From: Limnohabitans lacus
Lineage (GTDB): Bacteria > Pseudomonadota > Gammaproteobacteria > Burkholderiales > Burkholderiaceae_C
Direction of reading: 5' to 3'
DNA: 64,000 nucleotides
NCBI RefSeq assembly: GCF_030053395.1
Contig: NZ_JASGBH010000001.1
Coordinates: 310,001-374,000 of the forward strand
A program made the position numbers and the translations under genes. The notes below the pieces were generated by a model, which saw nothing but the letters and a program-made list of their open reading frames with translations, was not told the DNA's origin and searched no databases. This document shows, piece by piece, positions 52,790 through 61,700 of this stretch (positions within the stretch are counted from its first letter, which is position 1; the number at the start of each line of letters is the position of its first letter).

Positions 52790-53257
52790 TCAGGCCGCGG
52801 CGAACGGGTTCTCGAGCTTGACCCCGGCCAGCACCTCACCCGTGCTCATGTCTTCGGTCAGCAGCACAGCGCATCCCGCAATGTGGGCGCTGGCCAAGAT
52901 CAGGGCGTTCCAGTAGCTCAGGTTGTGTTTTTGGTGCAGGTCGAGTGCCATGTCGATGGTCTCCGGTGTCACTGCCGCCAGATCGAGTTGGCGGTAACAC
53001 TGCAGCTGTTCTCGAATGTGGGTGTGTGGCAGCCCCAGCTTTCGCAGCCCCACCTGGTTGTACTCGTTGAGCACTTGCGTGGACAGCACGCCCAGCCGCT
53101 CAAAGCGCAGGTGTCTGAGCAGGTCGATGGCGATGCGTTGTTTGCGGGGCTCGTCGGTACTGTCGGCGTAGACCAGCACGTTCGTGTCGATGAAGCAGCG
53201 GGTTTTGGGCAGGGTCAGCCGCTGCGACCAGGGCGGCGAGGGCTCAGCCGCGATCAT
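52790..53257 (-). CDS. PIN-domain toxin (VapC-like)
   Basis: A 155-residue PIN-domain protein, the toxin of a type II toxin-antitoxin pair. Visible acidic residues of the active site are in CFIDTNVLVYADS (Asp), then STQVLNEYNQVG (Glu), and SYWNALILASAH/TEDMSTGEVL (Asp). PIN toxins cleave RNA. The ATG at 53257 overlaps the antitoxin's end by 14 bases, so translation is coupled. The start is slightly uncertain, since an ATG at 53266 is also possible. Length is a bit longer than a typical VapC (about 130-140). Confidence 0.88.
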   Translation of the reverse strand: MIAAEPSPPWSQRLTLPKTRCFIDTNVLVYADSTDEPRKQRIAIDLLRHLRFERLGVLSTQVLNEYNQVGLRKLGLPHTHIREQLQCYRQLDLAAVTPETIDMALDLHQKHNLSYWNALILASAHIAGCAVLLTEDMSTGEVLAGVKLENPFAAA

Positions 53258-53471
53258 GCACGGCATCCCGGTCAAATTTCCAGCCCTGCAGGCGACCGCC
53301 GCCGCTCAGGCACCGCTGCTCCCACACCTGCCATTCGGCGGTTTGGCGCTCCTCGCCGGCCAGTTGCACCAGATAGTCGCGCACAGCTTGGTTCAGGCTT
53401 TTGCCCATTTTGCGTGCCGCTTCGCGGGCCGCTTCTGCCACGCGCTCGTCCACAGACAGGGTGATGTTCAT
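53244..53471 (-). CDS. Type II antitoxin (ribbon-helix-helix-like)
   Basis: A 75-residue antitoxin. MNITLSVDERVAEAAREAARKMGKSLNQAVRDYL (split across residues 1-34) is the ribbon-helix-helix-type DNA-binding domain: a beta strand, then two helices; it is followed by a short acidic and basic tail that should bind the toxin. A strong AGGAGGTCCAACC ribosome site precedes the ATG at 53471, and the toxin ATG overlaps the end. A 13-bp palindrome upstream is probably the autoregulatory operator. Confidence 0.85.
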   Translation of the reverse strand: MNITLSVDERVAEAAREAARKMGKSLNQAVRDYLVQLAGEERQTAEWQVWEQRCLSGGGRLQGWKFDRDAVHDRG

Positions 53472-53491
53472 GGTTGGACCTCCTTTGATCG

Positions 53492-53504
53492 CACATATTA
53501 TGTG
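53492..53504. promoter_or_regulatory. Palindrome upstream of the toxin-antitoxin operon
   Basis: CACATA-T-TATGTG, a perfect 13-bp palindrome, 20 bases upstream of the antitoxin ATG at 53471. It sits where an RHH antitoxin would bind to autoregulate. Confidence 0.55.
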
Positions 53505-53582
53505 TGAATTTCTAAAGGGGTGCAAACCTGCAGCTGATCTGGACAACACCTGGTGCACGTCCCAAGAACGCAGAAACGTTGA

Positions 53583-54485
53583 TCAGGGCCAGCGCTTGGC
53601 CCAGTCGTGCTGCCACTGTTGCAGAGCTTGATGGATGCTGCCTTTGGGTGCTGCTGACAAGCCCAGCGCTTGCGCAGCCGCTGTCAGCGAGGCCAGCGGA
53701 TTGCTGAGGTCCAGCGCTTGAGCGCCGTTTTGCTTGCTAAGCTTTTCGCCATTGGCGCCCAGCACCAGGGGCGTGTGCAGGTACTGCGGCGTGGGCAAGC
53801 CCAGGGCGTGCTGCAGCACGATTTGGCGTGCGGTGTTGTCGGCCAGGTCTTCGCCGCGCACCACATGGGTGATGCCTTGCGCCGCATCGTCCACCACCAC
53901 CGCCAGTTGGTAGGCCCACAGGCTGTCCGCCCGGCGCAGCACAAAGTCGCCCACGGCGTCGCTCACGTTTTGGCGCACCTTTGGGGTGTGTGCGCCAAGT
54001 CTGCGGTCTGTCCACGCGGTGAGGGCGGGCAGATTCAGGGCTTGTTGCACCGCCTGCACATTGAGGCGCCATGCCCGGGCCGTCTTGCCGTTCAGGCCGC
54101 TGCGGCATGTACCGGGATAGACGGCGGCTTGGTGTCGGGCCACGGCCTGGTTTTGGGCTGCTTCGATCTCTTTGCGCGAGCAGCCGCAGGGGTAGGCCCA
54201 ACCTTTGTCGATCAGTGCATCCAGCGCCACTTGGTAGGCATCACTGCGCTGGTGTTGCCAGAGTGAGGCTTCGTCGGGGATCAGTCCGCACAGGGCCAGT
54301 TGTTCCAGGATGCGGTGATCAGCGCCAGGAACGCAACGCGGTGTGTCGACGTCTTCGATGCGCACCAGCCAGCGGCCTTGGTGGGCGCGTGCATCGAGCC
54401 AACTGGCCAGCGCCGCCACCAAAGACCCTGCATGCAAAAGGCCGGTTGGCGAAGGCGCAAACCGGCCTGTGTACCTCACACCCAT
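53583..54485 (-). CDS. gluQ: Glutamyl-Q tRNA(Asp) synthetase
   Basis: A 300-residue paralogue of glutamyl-tRNA synthetase without an anticodon-binding domain. It attaches glutamate to queuosine at position 34 of tRNA(Asp). The ATP-site motif [18 protein letters not shown] is at residues 9-26 and [10 protein letters not shown] near residue 245. The zinc-site residues are in [10 protein letters not shown] and YPGTCRSG. The length of about 300 residues is typical. It lies on the minus strand next to the oxidoreductase gene and upstream of the TA module's promoter region. Confidence 0.93.
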   Translation of the reverse strand: MGVRYTGRFAPSPTGLLHAGSLVAALASWLDARAHQGRWLVRIEDVDTPRCVPGADHRILEQLALCGLIPDEASLWQHQRSDAYQVALDALIDKGWAYPCGCSRKEIEAAQNQAVARHQAAVYPGTCRSGLNGKTARAWRLNVQAVQQALNLPALTAWTDRRLGAHTPKVRQNVSDAVGDFVLRRADSLWAYQLAVVVDDAAQGITHVVRGEDLADNTARQIVLQHALGLPTPQYLHTPLVLGANGEKLSKQNGAQALDLSNPLASLTAAAQALGLSAAPKGSIHQALQQWQHDWAKRWP

Positions 54486-54491
54486 GGGGGA

Positions 54492-55538
54492 TCAGCGTTT
54501 TTTCAGGACCGACAGCGCCAGCTCCAGTCCCGAGACAAAAGCGTCTTCGACCCGGTGGCCCAAGCACCAGTCACCGCACAATCCAATGCCCTGGTCCTTG
54601 AACCACAAGTGGCTCTGGCCCAGCGGCTGTGCGGTTTTGGCGTACAGCCAGCGGTGCACCTCGGCATGGGCCGGGGTGGCTCTGATGCCGGTGATTTCGG
54701 CAAAGGCCTTGAGCAGCTTGCCGCTGATGCGGTCGGGCGTGTCGTTGATGTGCTCGGCCGACCAAGGGGCGCTGGCTTGTACCGTCCAGCGTTCGATGCG
54801 TTCGCGCCCGGGTTTGGACGATTCGCGGGCCATCCAGGCGATGCGGTGGTGGGTGCTGCGGGCGGCATTCCATTGGGGGCCAATCGTGATGAGGCCCGGC
54901 TGCACCGCTTGGGGGTAAGCCAGCATCAGCGTCCAGCAAGGGTCCACGCGCACGTCTTTCAAGGGCTTTGCCAAGTCGGTCAGTTGCGAAGCCCGCAGCA
55001 GATCGGTCGCTTGCGCAGGCGGGATCGCCAGAATGACTTTGTCAAAACCGCCGTACACGTGTTGGGCGCCGTCTTCGGCATCGGTGTGCAGTTGCCAGGC
55101 GTTTTTGCGGAGGGGGTCGGCACTGATTTTGGTGACCCGGGTTTGCAGTTGCACATTGTTGTCTTCGACCAGCGGCGCTGCCCAAGCTTTGACCAAACCA
55201 TTCATGCCGGGCGTGGCCACCCAGTGGCGCTCTCCGCCGGGCAGGCCTGCTTCGATCACACGGCCATTGGGGTCCAGCACGCGCACGGCGTTGGCACTCC
55301 AAGGTTTGCACACGCCGGGCACGGTGCCCAGGGCCAGTTCAAAGCGGGGGTCACGCACCGTGAAGTATTGGGCGCCATGGTCAAAACTGCCGAAGGCGCT
55401 GGTGCGGGTCGACATGCGACCGCCGAGTCCTCGGCTTTTCTCAAACAAGGTGACGTTGTGTCCGGCTTGGCGCAACGTCCGTGCGCAAACCACGCCGGCC
55501 ATGCCGACACCGATGATGGCGATGTGTTGTGTGTTCAT
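54492..55538 (-). CDS. FAD-dependent oxidoreductase (renalase-like)
   Basis: A 348-residue flavoprotein of the renalase/amine-oxidase group. The N-terminal FAD motif IAIIGVGMAGVVCARTLRQAG is at residues 6-26, then LFEKSRGLGGRMSTRTS near residue 32. The next segment FDHGAQYFTVRDPRFE and the C-terminal GLCGDWCLGHRVEDAFVSGL are typical of this family. It may oxidise NAD(P)H-derived or amine substrates; the substrate is unknown. It is 6 bases upstream of gluQ on the same strand and divergent in function from it. Confidence 0.88.
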   Translation of the reverse strand: MNTQHIAIIGVGMAGVVCARTLRQAGHNVTLFEKSRGLGGRMSTRTSAFGSFDHGAQYFTVRDPRFELALGTVPGVCKPWSANAVRVLDPNGRVIEAGLPGGERHWVATPGMNGLVKAWAAPLVEDNNVQLQTRVTKISADPLRKNAWQLHTDAEDGAQHVYGGFDKVILAIPPAQATDLLRASQLTDLAKPLKDVRVDPCWTLMLAYPQAVQPGLITIGPQWNAARSTHHRIAWMARESSKPGRERIERWTVQASAPWSAEHINDTPDRISGKLLKAFAEITGIRATPAHAEVHRWLYAKTAQPLGQSHLWFKDQGIGLCGDWCLGHRVEDAFVSGLELALSVLKKR

Positions 55539-55548
55539 GGTTCACACT

Positions 55549-56487
55549 CTACACGCGATGGACGGGTTGGAGCAATGCATCGCGTGTGGTCGATCGCTCC
55601 AATTGCGACAGCCACCAACGCAAGGCTTGCCCAGCGGGCACTTGCTTGCTGTCGCGCCACACATATTGGCAGGTACTGATGCGCGGTTTTTGCACGGCCT
55701 TGGTCACCAGCATGCCGCTGTCGATGTAGGGCCTGGCCAGGCTTTCGGGCAAAAAACCACCGCCCAGACCGCGCAATTGCGCTTCAAGTTTGCTGGGCAT
55801 GTCGGGCACGGTGAACACGTCTTGTCCGCCCAACAAGCCAACGGTGATGCCGCTGCCTCGGCTGACCGAGTCGGCCACCGCCACGGCCCGGTGCTGCAAC
55901 AAGACCTCGTGGCTCAAAGGCTCAGCCGCCGTGGCCAGTGGGTGGTGGCTGGCCACCGCAAACACAAAAGGAATCAGCCCCAATTCGGCATGGTGGACGT
56001 CGGCGGGCAGGCCCTGCGCGGTCACCACGCCCAAGGCCAGATCCGCTTGCCCGGATGTGAGCGCGGCCAGTGTTCCCGACAAAGTTTCATAACGCAGTCG
56101 CAGTCGCGTGGGCGCGCCCAAGGCCAAAAAGCTGGCGCACAAGTCCATCACCACACTGCGAGAGACCACGCTGTCCACCGCCACGGTGAGCACCGCTTCC
56201 CAGCCTGTGGCGACACGGCGCACCCGGTTGGCCACGGCGTCCATGTCGTCCAGCAATCGTGTGGCTTCGCGCAGGAGTTCCTGGCCCGCCGCTGTGGGCT
56301 TGGCCTGGCGCGAACTGCGGTCGAACAGCAAGACGTCCAGCGCATCTTCGAGTTGGCGCACCCGGTAGGTCAGGGCGCTGGGCACCAAGTTGAGTGCCCG
56401 AGCCGCCGCCGCAAAACTGCCTTTTTGGGCAATGGTTTGCAGCATGGTCAAGGCTTCGGGGGTGAGCCAGTCGCGTGGGGTTTGCAT
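55549..56487 (-). CDS. LysR-family transcriptional regulator
   Basis: A 312-residue LysR-type regulator. The N-terminal HTH is PEALTMLQTIAQKGSFAAAARALNLVPSALTYRVRQLED (split; residues 10-48). The C-terminal effector-binding domain follows. The ATG at 56487 is used; a TTG 21 bases upstream is possible. It is divergent from a pirin-like gene with a perfect palindrome in the promoter, and probably controls pirin and the flavodoxin-like gene after it. Confidence 0.93.
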   Translation of the reverse strand: MQTPRDWLTPEALTMLQTIAQKGSFAAAARALNLVPSALTYRVRQLEDALDVLLFDRSSRQAKPTAAGQELLREATRLLDDMDAVANRVRRVATGWEAVLTVAVDSVVSRSVVMDLCASFLALGAPTRLRLRYETLSGTLAALTSGQADLALGVVTAQGLPADVHHAELGLIPFVFAVASHHPLATAAEPLSHEVLLQHRAVAVADSVSRGSGITVGLLGGQDVFTVPDMPSKLEAQLRGLGGGFLPESLARPYIDSGMLVTKAVQKPRISTCQYVWRDSKQVPAGQALRWWLSQLERSTTRDALLQPVHRV

Positions 56488-56502
56488 GGTGGGTGCTTCA
56501 AT

Positions 56503-56519
56503 ATTCAATTAAATTGAAT
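56503..56519. promoter_or_regulatory. Perfect palindrome between lysR and pirin genes
   Basis: ATTCAAT-TAA-ATTGAAT, a perfect 17-bp palindrome between the divergent genes. It fits the T-N11-A pattern of LysR sites (ATTCAATTAAATTGAAT). It lies 15 bases upstream of the lysR ATG. Confidence 0.6.
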
Positions 56520-56618
56520 GATGCCAGCAAACAAGCGCAACGGACAGGCGGCCTTGCATCGGTACAGTTGAGCCCTCGCTTGAGGCATGGGCCACGAGCA
56601 CACAAACAGGAACCCGCC

Positions 56619-57320
56619 ATGTTGACCCTCCGCAAATCTGCAGAACGGGGCTATGCCGACCACGGCTGGCTCAAGTCCTTCCACAGCTTTTCGTTTGCCA
56701 ATTACTTCGACCCGGCCCACATGGGCTTTGGCAATCTGCGTGTGATCAACGAAGACCGCATCGCCCCCGGCACCGGTTTTGGCACGCACGGCCACCGCGA
56801 CATGGAGATCATCAGCTACGTGCTGTCGGGCAATCTGGCCCACCAAGACAGCATGGGCAACGTCAAAGGCATCCCGCCTGGTGATGTGCAGCGCATGAGC
56901 GCCGGCTCGGGCGTGCGCCACAGCGAGTTCAACCACGCCAAGGGCGAGCAAACCCACTTTTTGCAAATCTGGATTGAGCCCAATGTGACCGGCATCGACC
57001 CTGGTTACGAACAAAAAACCGTGCCCGAAACGGCCAAACGCGGCCAACTGGCTTTGGTGGCGGCCCCCGAGGCTTCAGAGCATTCGGTCAAGATCCACGC
57101 CGACGCCCGCATGTACGCAGGCCTGTTCACTGGCGCAGAGTCCGCGCAGCTGGCGCTGGACGCCGCGCGCAAGGCCTATGTGTTTTTGATCCGAGGCACT
57201 TTGCAGGCCAACGGCCACACCTTGCAAGCCGGTGATGCCGCCATGCTCGAGGGCGAGACCTTGCTGGCGCTGAGTGCTGGCCAGGAAGCCGAAGTGCTGG
57301 TGTTTGATCTGGCCGCCTGA
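56619..57320 (+). CDS. Pirin family protein
   Basis: A 233-residue cupin-fold pirin. The metal-binding residues are in FGTHGHRDMEIISYVLSGNLAHQDSMG (split; residues 47-73) and GVRHSEFNHAKGEQTHFLQIW. Some pirins have quercetinase activity; others are regulatory. It is divergent from a LysR gene with a palindrome between, so it is a likely LysR target. The ATG at 56619 follows AGGA. A flavodoxin-like gene starts 34 bases downstream. Confidence 0.93.
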   Translation: MLTLRKSAERGYADHGWLKSFHSFSFANYFDPAHMGFGNLRVINEDRIAPGTGFGTHGHRDMEIISYVLSGNLAHQDSMGNVKGIPPGDVQRMSAGSGVRHSEFNHAKGEQTHFLQIWIEPNVTGIDPGYEQKTVPETAKRGQLALVAAPEASEHSVKIHADARMYAGLFTGAESAQLALDAARKAYVFLIRGTLQANGHTLQAGDAAMLEGETLLALSAGQEAEVLVFDLAA

Positions 57321-57354
57321 TTTTTTTCTCTTCACTTTTTTCAAGGAGCTTTTC

Positions 57355-57888
57355 ATGGCTAAAACCGTTGTTGTCTTCCATTCCGGCTACGGCCACACCC
57401 AGCGCGTGGCGCAATTCGTGGCCCAGGGCGCCAACGCCCAACTGGTGACCATCGATGCCGATGGCAACATCACCGATGCGGACTGGACCGCACTGGACGC
57501 GGCCGACGCCATCATCTTCGGCTCGCCCACCTACATGGGCATGGCTTCTTGGCAGTTCAAGAAATTTGCCGACGCCACCTCCAAGCGCTGGTTCACCAGT
57601 GCCTGGAAAGACAAGGTCGCTGGCGGTTTCACCATCTCGGCCAGCCCCAGCGGCGACAAACTGTCCACCATCCAGTACTTCATCACCTTGGCCATGCAGC
57701 AAGGCATGGTCTGGGTGGGCCAGCCATCCATGAACGACGGCACCATCAACCGCATCGGCTCCAACTCCGGCGTGATGGCGCAAGTGGGCCCGACCAGCCC
57801 TGCCGAAGACATCCCACAAGGTGACCTGGACACCGCCAAAGCCTACGGCGAGCGCGTGGCCGCTGTGGCCGCCAAGCTGCGCGGCTGA
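57355..57888 (+). CDS. Flavodoxin-fold NAD(P)H:quinone reductase-like protein
   Basis: A 177-residue flavodoxin-like protein. The FMN-phosphate loop is VVFHSGYGHTQRVAQFVA near residue 6, and GSPTYMGMASWQFKKFAD near residue 57 is the second FMN contact. The WrbA-like length and fold suggest quinone or flavin reduction. A strong AAGGAGC site precedes the ATG. It follows pirin on the same strand and is probably in the same LysR-controlled unit. A terminator ends it. Confidence 0.9.
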   Translation: MAKTVVVFHSGYGHTQRVAQFVAQGANAQLVTIDADGNITDADWTALDAADAIIFGSPTYMGMASWQFKKFADATSKRWFTSAWKDKVAGGFTISASPSGDKLSTIQYFITLAMQQGMVWVGQPSMNDGTINRIGSNSGVMAQVGPTSPAEDIPQGDLDTAKAYGERVAAVAAKLRG

Positions 57889-57948
57889 TTTTTGGGGGGG
57901 GAGTCGCCTGCCTGGCGTGCCCACTCACAAAAAAAAGCAAAGCCTGAG

Positions 57949-57977
57949 AAGCCAGACCGCCTCGGTCTGGCTTTTTT
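57949..57977 (+). terminator. Intrinsic terminator after the flavodoxin gene
   Basis: Perfect 11-bp stem AAGCCAGACCG / CGGTCTGGCTT, loop CCT, then T6. Confidence 0.85.
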
Positions 57978-58022
57978 CATGGCCGCGCGCGCATGGGGTG
58001 TGCCTCTTGCTAGGATGCAGGC

Positions 58023-58718
58023 ATGAAAATCCTCTCGATGATGCCTTGGGGTGACTGGCTGGCGCTGGTCTCCTTTTTCAGCCTGTGGGCTGGTTACGCC
58101 TGGTTTGCCCGGATGCGTGGACAACTGGACCAGAGCCTGATTGCCACGACCAATGCCTACCGTGTCAAATGGATGCTGCAGACCACCGCCCGCGATCCGC
58201 GCATGCTGGATGGTTTGATCACCCAGAACCTGTCGCACACCCCCTCGTTCTTTTCATCCACCACGATCATCATCATCGGCGGTCTGTTTGCCTTGCTGGG
58301 CACGACCGACAAGGCGGCTGAGTTGGTGCGTGAGATCCCGTTTGCACAGCCCACGCCCATGCTGGTGTTCGAGTTCAAGGTGCTGGTGCTGGTGGGCATC
58401 TTTGTGTATGCCTTTTTCAGGTTTTCGTGGTCCATGCGGCAGTACACCTTTGTGGCACTGGTGATTGGCGCCATGCCACCGCCTGAAACCTTTGACGAAG
58501 GCTTGCAGGACCGCCAGCAGGTGGCCGAACGGGCAGGGCGCTTGGTTGGGGCAGCGGCCGAAACCTTCAACGATGGCTTGCGGGCCTATTATTTTTCCTT
58601 TGCCGCCATGGCCTGGTTTTTCTCGCCACTGGCGCTGGTCTTGGCCACGGCCTTGGTGGTCATGATCCTTTACGGGCGTGAATTCCACTCGGAAGTCCTG
58701 CAGGTCTTGCGGGACTGA
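58023..58718 (+). CDS. DUF599 family membrane protein
   Basis: A 231-residue integral membrane protein of the DUF599 family. Hydrophobic segments are near residues 12-28 (WLALVSFFSLWAGYAW), 78-96 (FFSSTTIIIIGGLFALLG), 117-134 (VFEFKVLVLVGIFVYAFF) and 193-218. RMRGQLDQSLIATTNAYRVKWM near residue 30 is conserved. Function unknown. It is 54 bases upstream of dnaE on the same strand, so it may be co-transcribed. Confidence 0.87.
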   Translation: MKILSMMPWGDWLALVSFFSLWAGYAWFARMRGQLDQSLIATTNAYRVKWMLQTTARDPRMLDGLITQNLSHTPSFFSSTTIIIIGGLFALLGTTDKAAELVREIPFAQPTPMLVFEFKVLVLVGIFVYAFFRFSWSMRQYTFVALVIGAMPPPETFDEGLQDRQQVAERAGRLVGAAAETFNDGLRAYYFSFAAMAWFFSPLALVLATALVVMILYGREFHSEVLQVLRD

Positions 58719-58772
58719 AAACAGGCCTCAAATTTGTCAAATTGAAGCTCTTGGTCTCCTAGAATGGGGGCT

Positions 58773-61700
58773 ATGTTTGCCCACCTGCGCCTCCACTCTG
58801 AATTCTCGGTCGTTGACTCCACTTGCCGCATCGACGATGTGGTCAAAATGGCCGCCAAAGACGGGCAACCGGCCCTGGCCATCACCGATCTGAACAACCT
58901 GTTTGGCGGGGTCAAGTTCTACAAAGAAGGCCGCGGCAAGGGCGTCAAGCCGATTTTGGGCGCAGAAATCAACCTCGAAGGTTTGGGCGGCGACGCGGGC
59001 GCTTTGTCCCGTGTGATTTTGCTGGTGCAAAGCCACCAAGGCTATCTCAACATTTGCGAGCTGCTGGCACGGGCCTGGACACAAAACGTGCTCAAGGGTG
59101 TGGCGGTCGTCAAAGTCGACTGGCTCAAAGAGCTTTCCGAAGGCCTGATCCTGTTGTCGGGCGCACAAGCCGGGCCGGTGGGGCAAGCCATTGTGCAGGG
59201 CGACAACGACAAAGCAGCCGACTTGGCGCTGCAGCTGGGCTCGATCTTCCCGCACCGCTTTTACCTGGAGTTGCAACGCGCGGGCCGGCCCGAAGACGAA
59301 ACCCAGGTGGCCGGTGCGGTGGCGTTGGCTGCGCGCCTTCACTTGCCGGTGGTGGCCACGCACCCAGTGCAGTTCCATGCGGCTGAAGACTACGAAGCCC
59401 ACGAAGCCCGAGTCTGCATTTCCGAAGGCGAGATCCTGGCCAATCCGCGCCGGGTGCGCAAGTTCACGCGCGAGCAGTATTTCAAGTCGGCCCAAGAAAT
59501 GTGCGCCTTGTTTGCCGATGTGCCCAGTGCCATCGCCAACACGCTGGAGATCGCCAAGCGCTGCAACCTGAGCCTGGTGCTGGGCAAGCCGCAGTTGCCC
59601 AATTTCCCGATTCCGCCCGTCGATGGCGTGGTCATGTCGGTGGACGATTATTTCCGGCACGTTTCCCACGAGGGCCTCAAGGAACGCCTGATCCACCTCT
59701 ACCCCGACGAGGCCAAGCGCGAAGCCGAGCGTGCGCGCTATGTGGAACGGCTCGAGTTTGAGCTGGGCACCATTTTGAAGATGGGTTTTCCGGGCTACTT
59801 CCTGATCGTGGGTGACTTCATCCAGTGGGCCAAAACCCACGGTTGCCCGGTGGGCCCAGGCCGGGGTTCGGGTGCGGGTTCGCTGGTGGCCTATGCGCTC
59901 AAGATCACCGACCTCGACCCTTTGCAATACAGCTTGCTGTTCGAGCGCTTCTTGAACCCTGAGCGGGTCTCGATGCCCGACTTCGACATCGACTTTTGCC
60001 AGGGCAACCGCGACCGCGTGATTGACTACGTCAAGGAAAAGTATGGCCGCGATGCGGTCAGCCAGATCGCCACCTTTGGCACCATGGCCGCGCGTGCGGC
60101 CATCCGCGACGTGGGTCGTGTGCTCGACATGAGCTACACCTTTTGCGATGGCATCAGCAAGCTGATCCCCAACAAGCCGGGCATGTCGGTCACGCTGCAA
60201 TACCCACCGGCCACGCCCAAAGAGGGCGACAAGAACAATTACGCCATCGCCATGGAGCCCATCTTGGCCGAGCGCATCGAGCGTGAAGAGGATGTGAAGA
60301 CCCTGATCGAGTTGGCGCAAAAGCTCGAAGGCATGACGCGCAACATCGGCATGCACGCCGGGGGCGTGTTGATCGCACCGGGCAAGCTGACCGACTTTTG
60401 CCCGCTCTACCAGCAGCCCGGCAGCGAATCGGCTGTGAGCCAATACGACAAGGACGATGTGGAGGCCGCGGGTCTGGTGAAGTTCGACTTCTTGGGCTTG
60501 GCCACGCTGACGATCCTGGAGATTGCCCGCGAGTTCATCATGAAGCGGCACAAGGGCCAAGAGAACTTCGCCTTTGAGAACATCCCGATCGACGACGCAG
60601 CCACCTACAAACTGTTCTCCGATGGCAAGACCGAAGCCGTGTTCCAGTTTGAAAGCCGCGGCATGCAGGGCATGTTGCGCGACGCACGGCCCACACGGCT
60701 GGAAGACCTGATTGCCCTGAACGCCCTGTACCGTCCCGGCCCTATGGACCTGATCCCCAGCTTTGTGGCCCGCAAGCACGGCCGCGAAGTGGTGGAATAC
60801 CCGCACCCGGCGGTGGCAGAGATGCTCTCCGAGACCTACGGCATCATGGTCTACCAAGAGCAGGTGATGCAGACGGCGCAGATTTTGGGCGGTTATTCCC
60901 TCGGTGGCGCCGACTTGCTGCGCCGCGCCATGGGCAAGAAAAAAGCCGAAGAAATGGCCGAGCACCGCGAGAAGTTTCGCGCCGGTGCCCTGGCCACGCA
61001 CAACATCCCGCAGGACAAGGCCGACGAAGTCTTTGACTTGATGGAAAAGTTTGCGGGCTACGGTTTCAACAAGTCGCACGCGGCCGCTTATTCCCTGTTG
61101 GCGTACCACACCGGCTGGCTCAAGGTGCACTACACCGCCGAGTTCTTCTGCGCCAACATGACCGTGGAAATGGACGACACCGACAAGCTCAAGGTGCTTT
61201 ATGAAGACGCTTTGAAGTTCGGCATCACCTTCGACCCGCCCGATGTGAACCGGGGTCACTACCGCTTTGAGCCGGTCACCGACAAGGTCATCCGTTACGG
61301 TCTGGGCGCCATCAAGGGCACGGGCCAGCAGGCGATTGAAGCGATCGTGGCCGCCCGCAACGAAGGCGGCCCCTTCACCAGCTTGTTTGACTTTGCCGTG
61401 CGCGTGGACCGCACCCGTATCAACAAGCGCACGGTCGACGCGCTGATCAAGGCCGGGGCTTTTGACTCCTTGCACATGAACCGCGCCGCTTTGTCGGCCA
61501 GCATCGACCGGGCGTTTGAGTTCTCGAATGCCACCACGGCCAACGCCAACCAAGGCGGGCTGTTTGACATGCTGGGCGATGATTCGCACGGCTCGAGCAC
61601 GCAAGAGCCTGATTTGGTCGATGTGCTGCCCTGGGGCATCAAGGAGCGCTTGCTCCTGGAAAAAACCGCCGTGGGCTTTTACCTGTCGGGGCATTTGTTC

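Noticed and set aside
58737..61694. 985-codon open frame on the minus strand antisense to dnaE
   Set aside because: It is a shadow of dnaE: high GC and biased third positions leave the opposite frame open. The sequence is rich in Gly/His/Val/Arg and shows no domain, and dnaE is certain.
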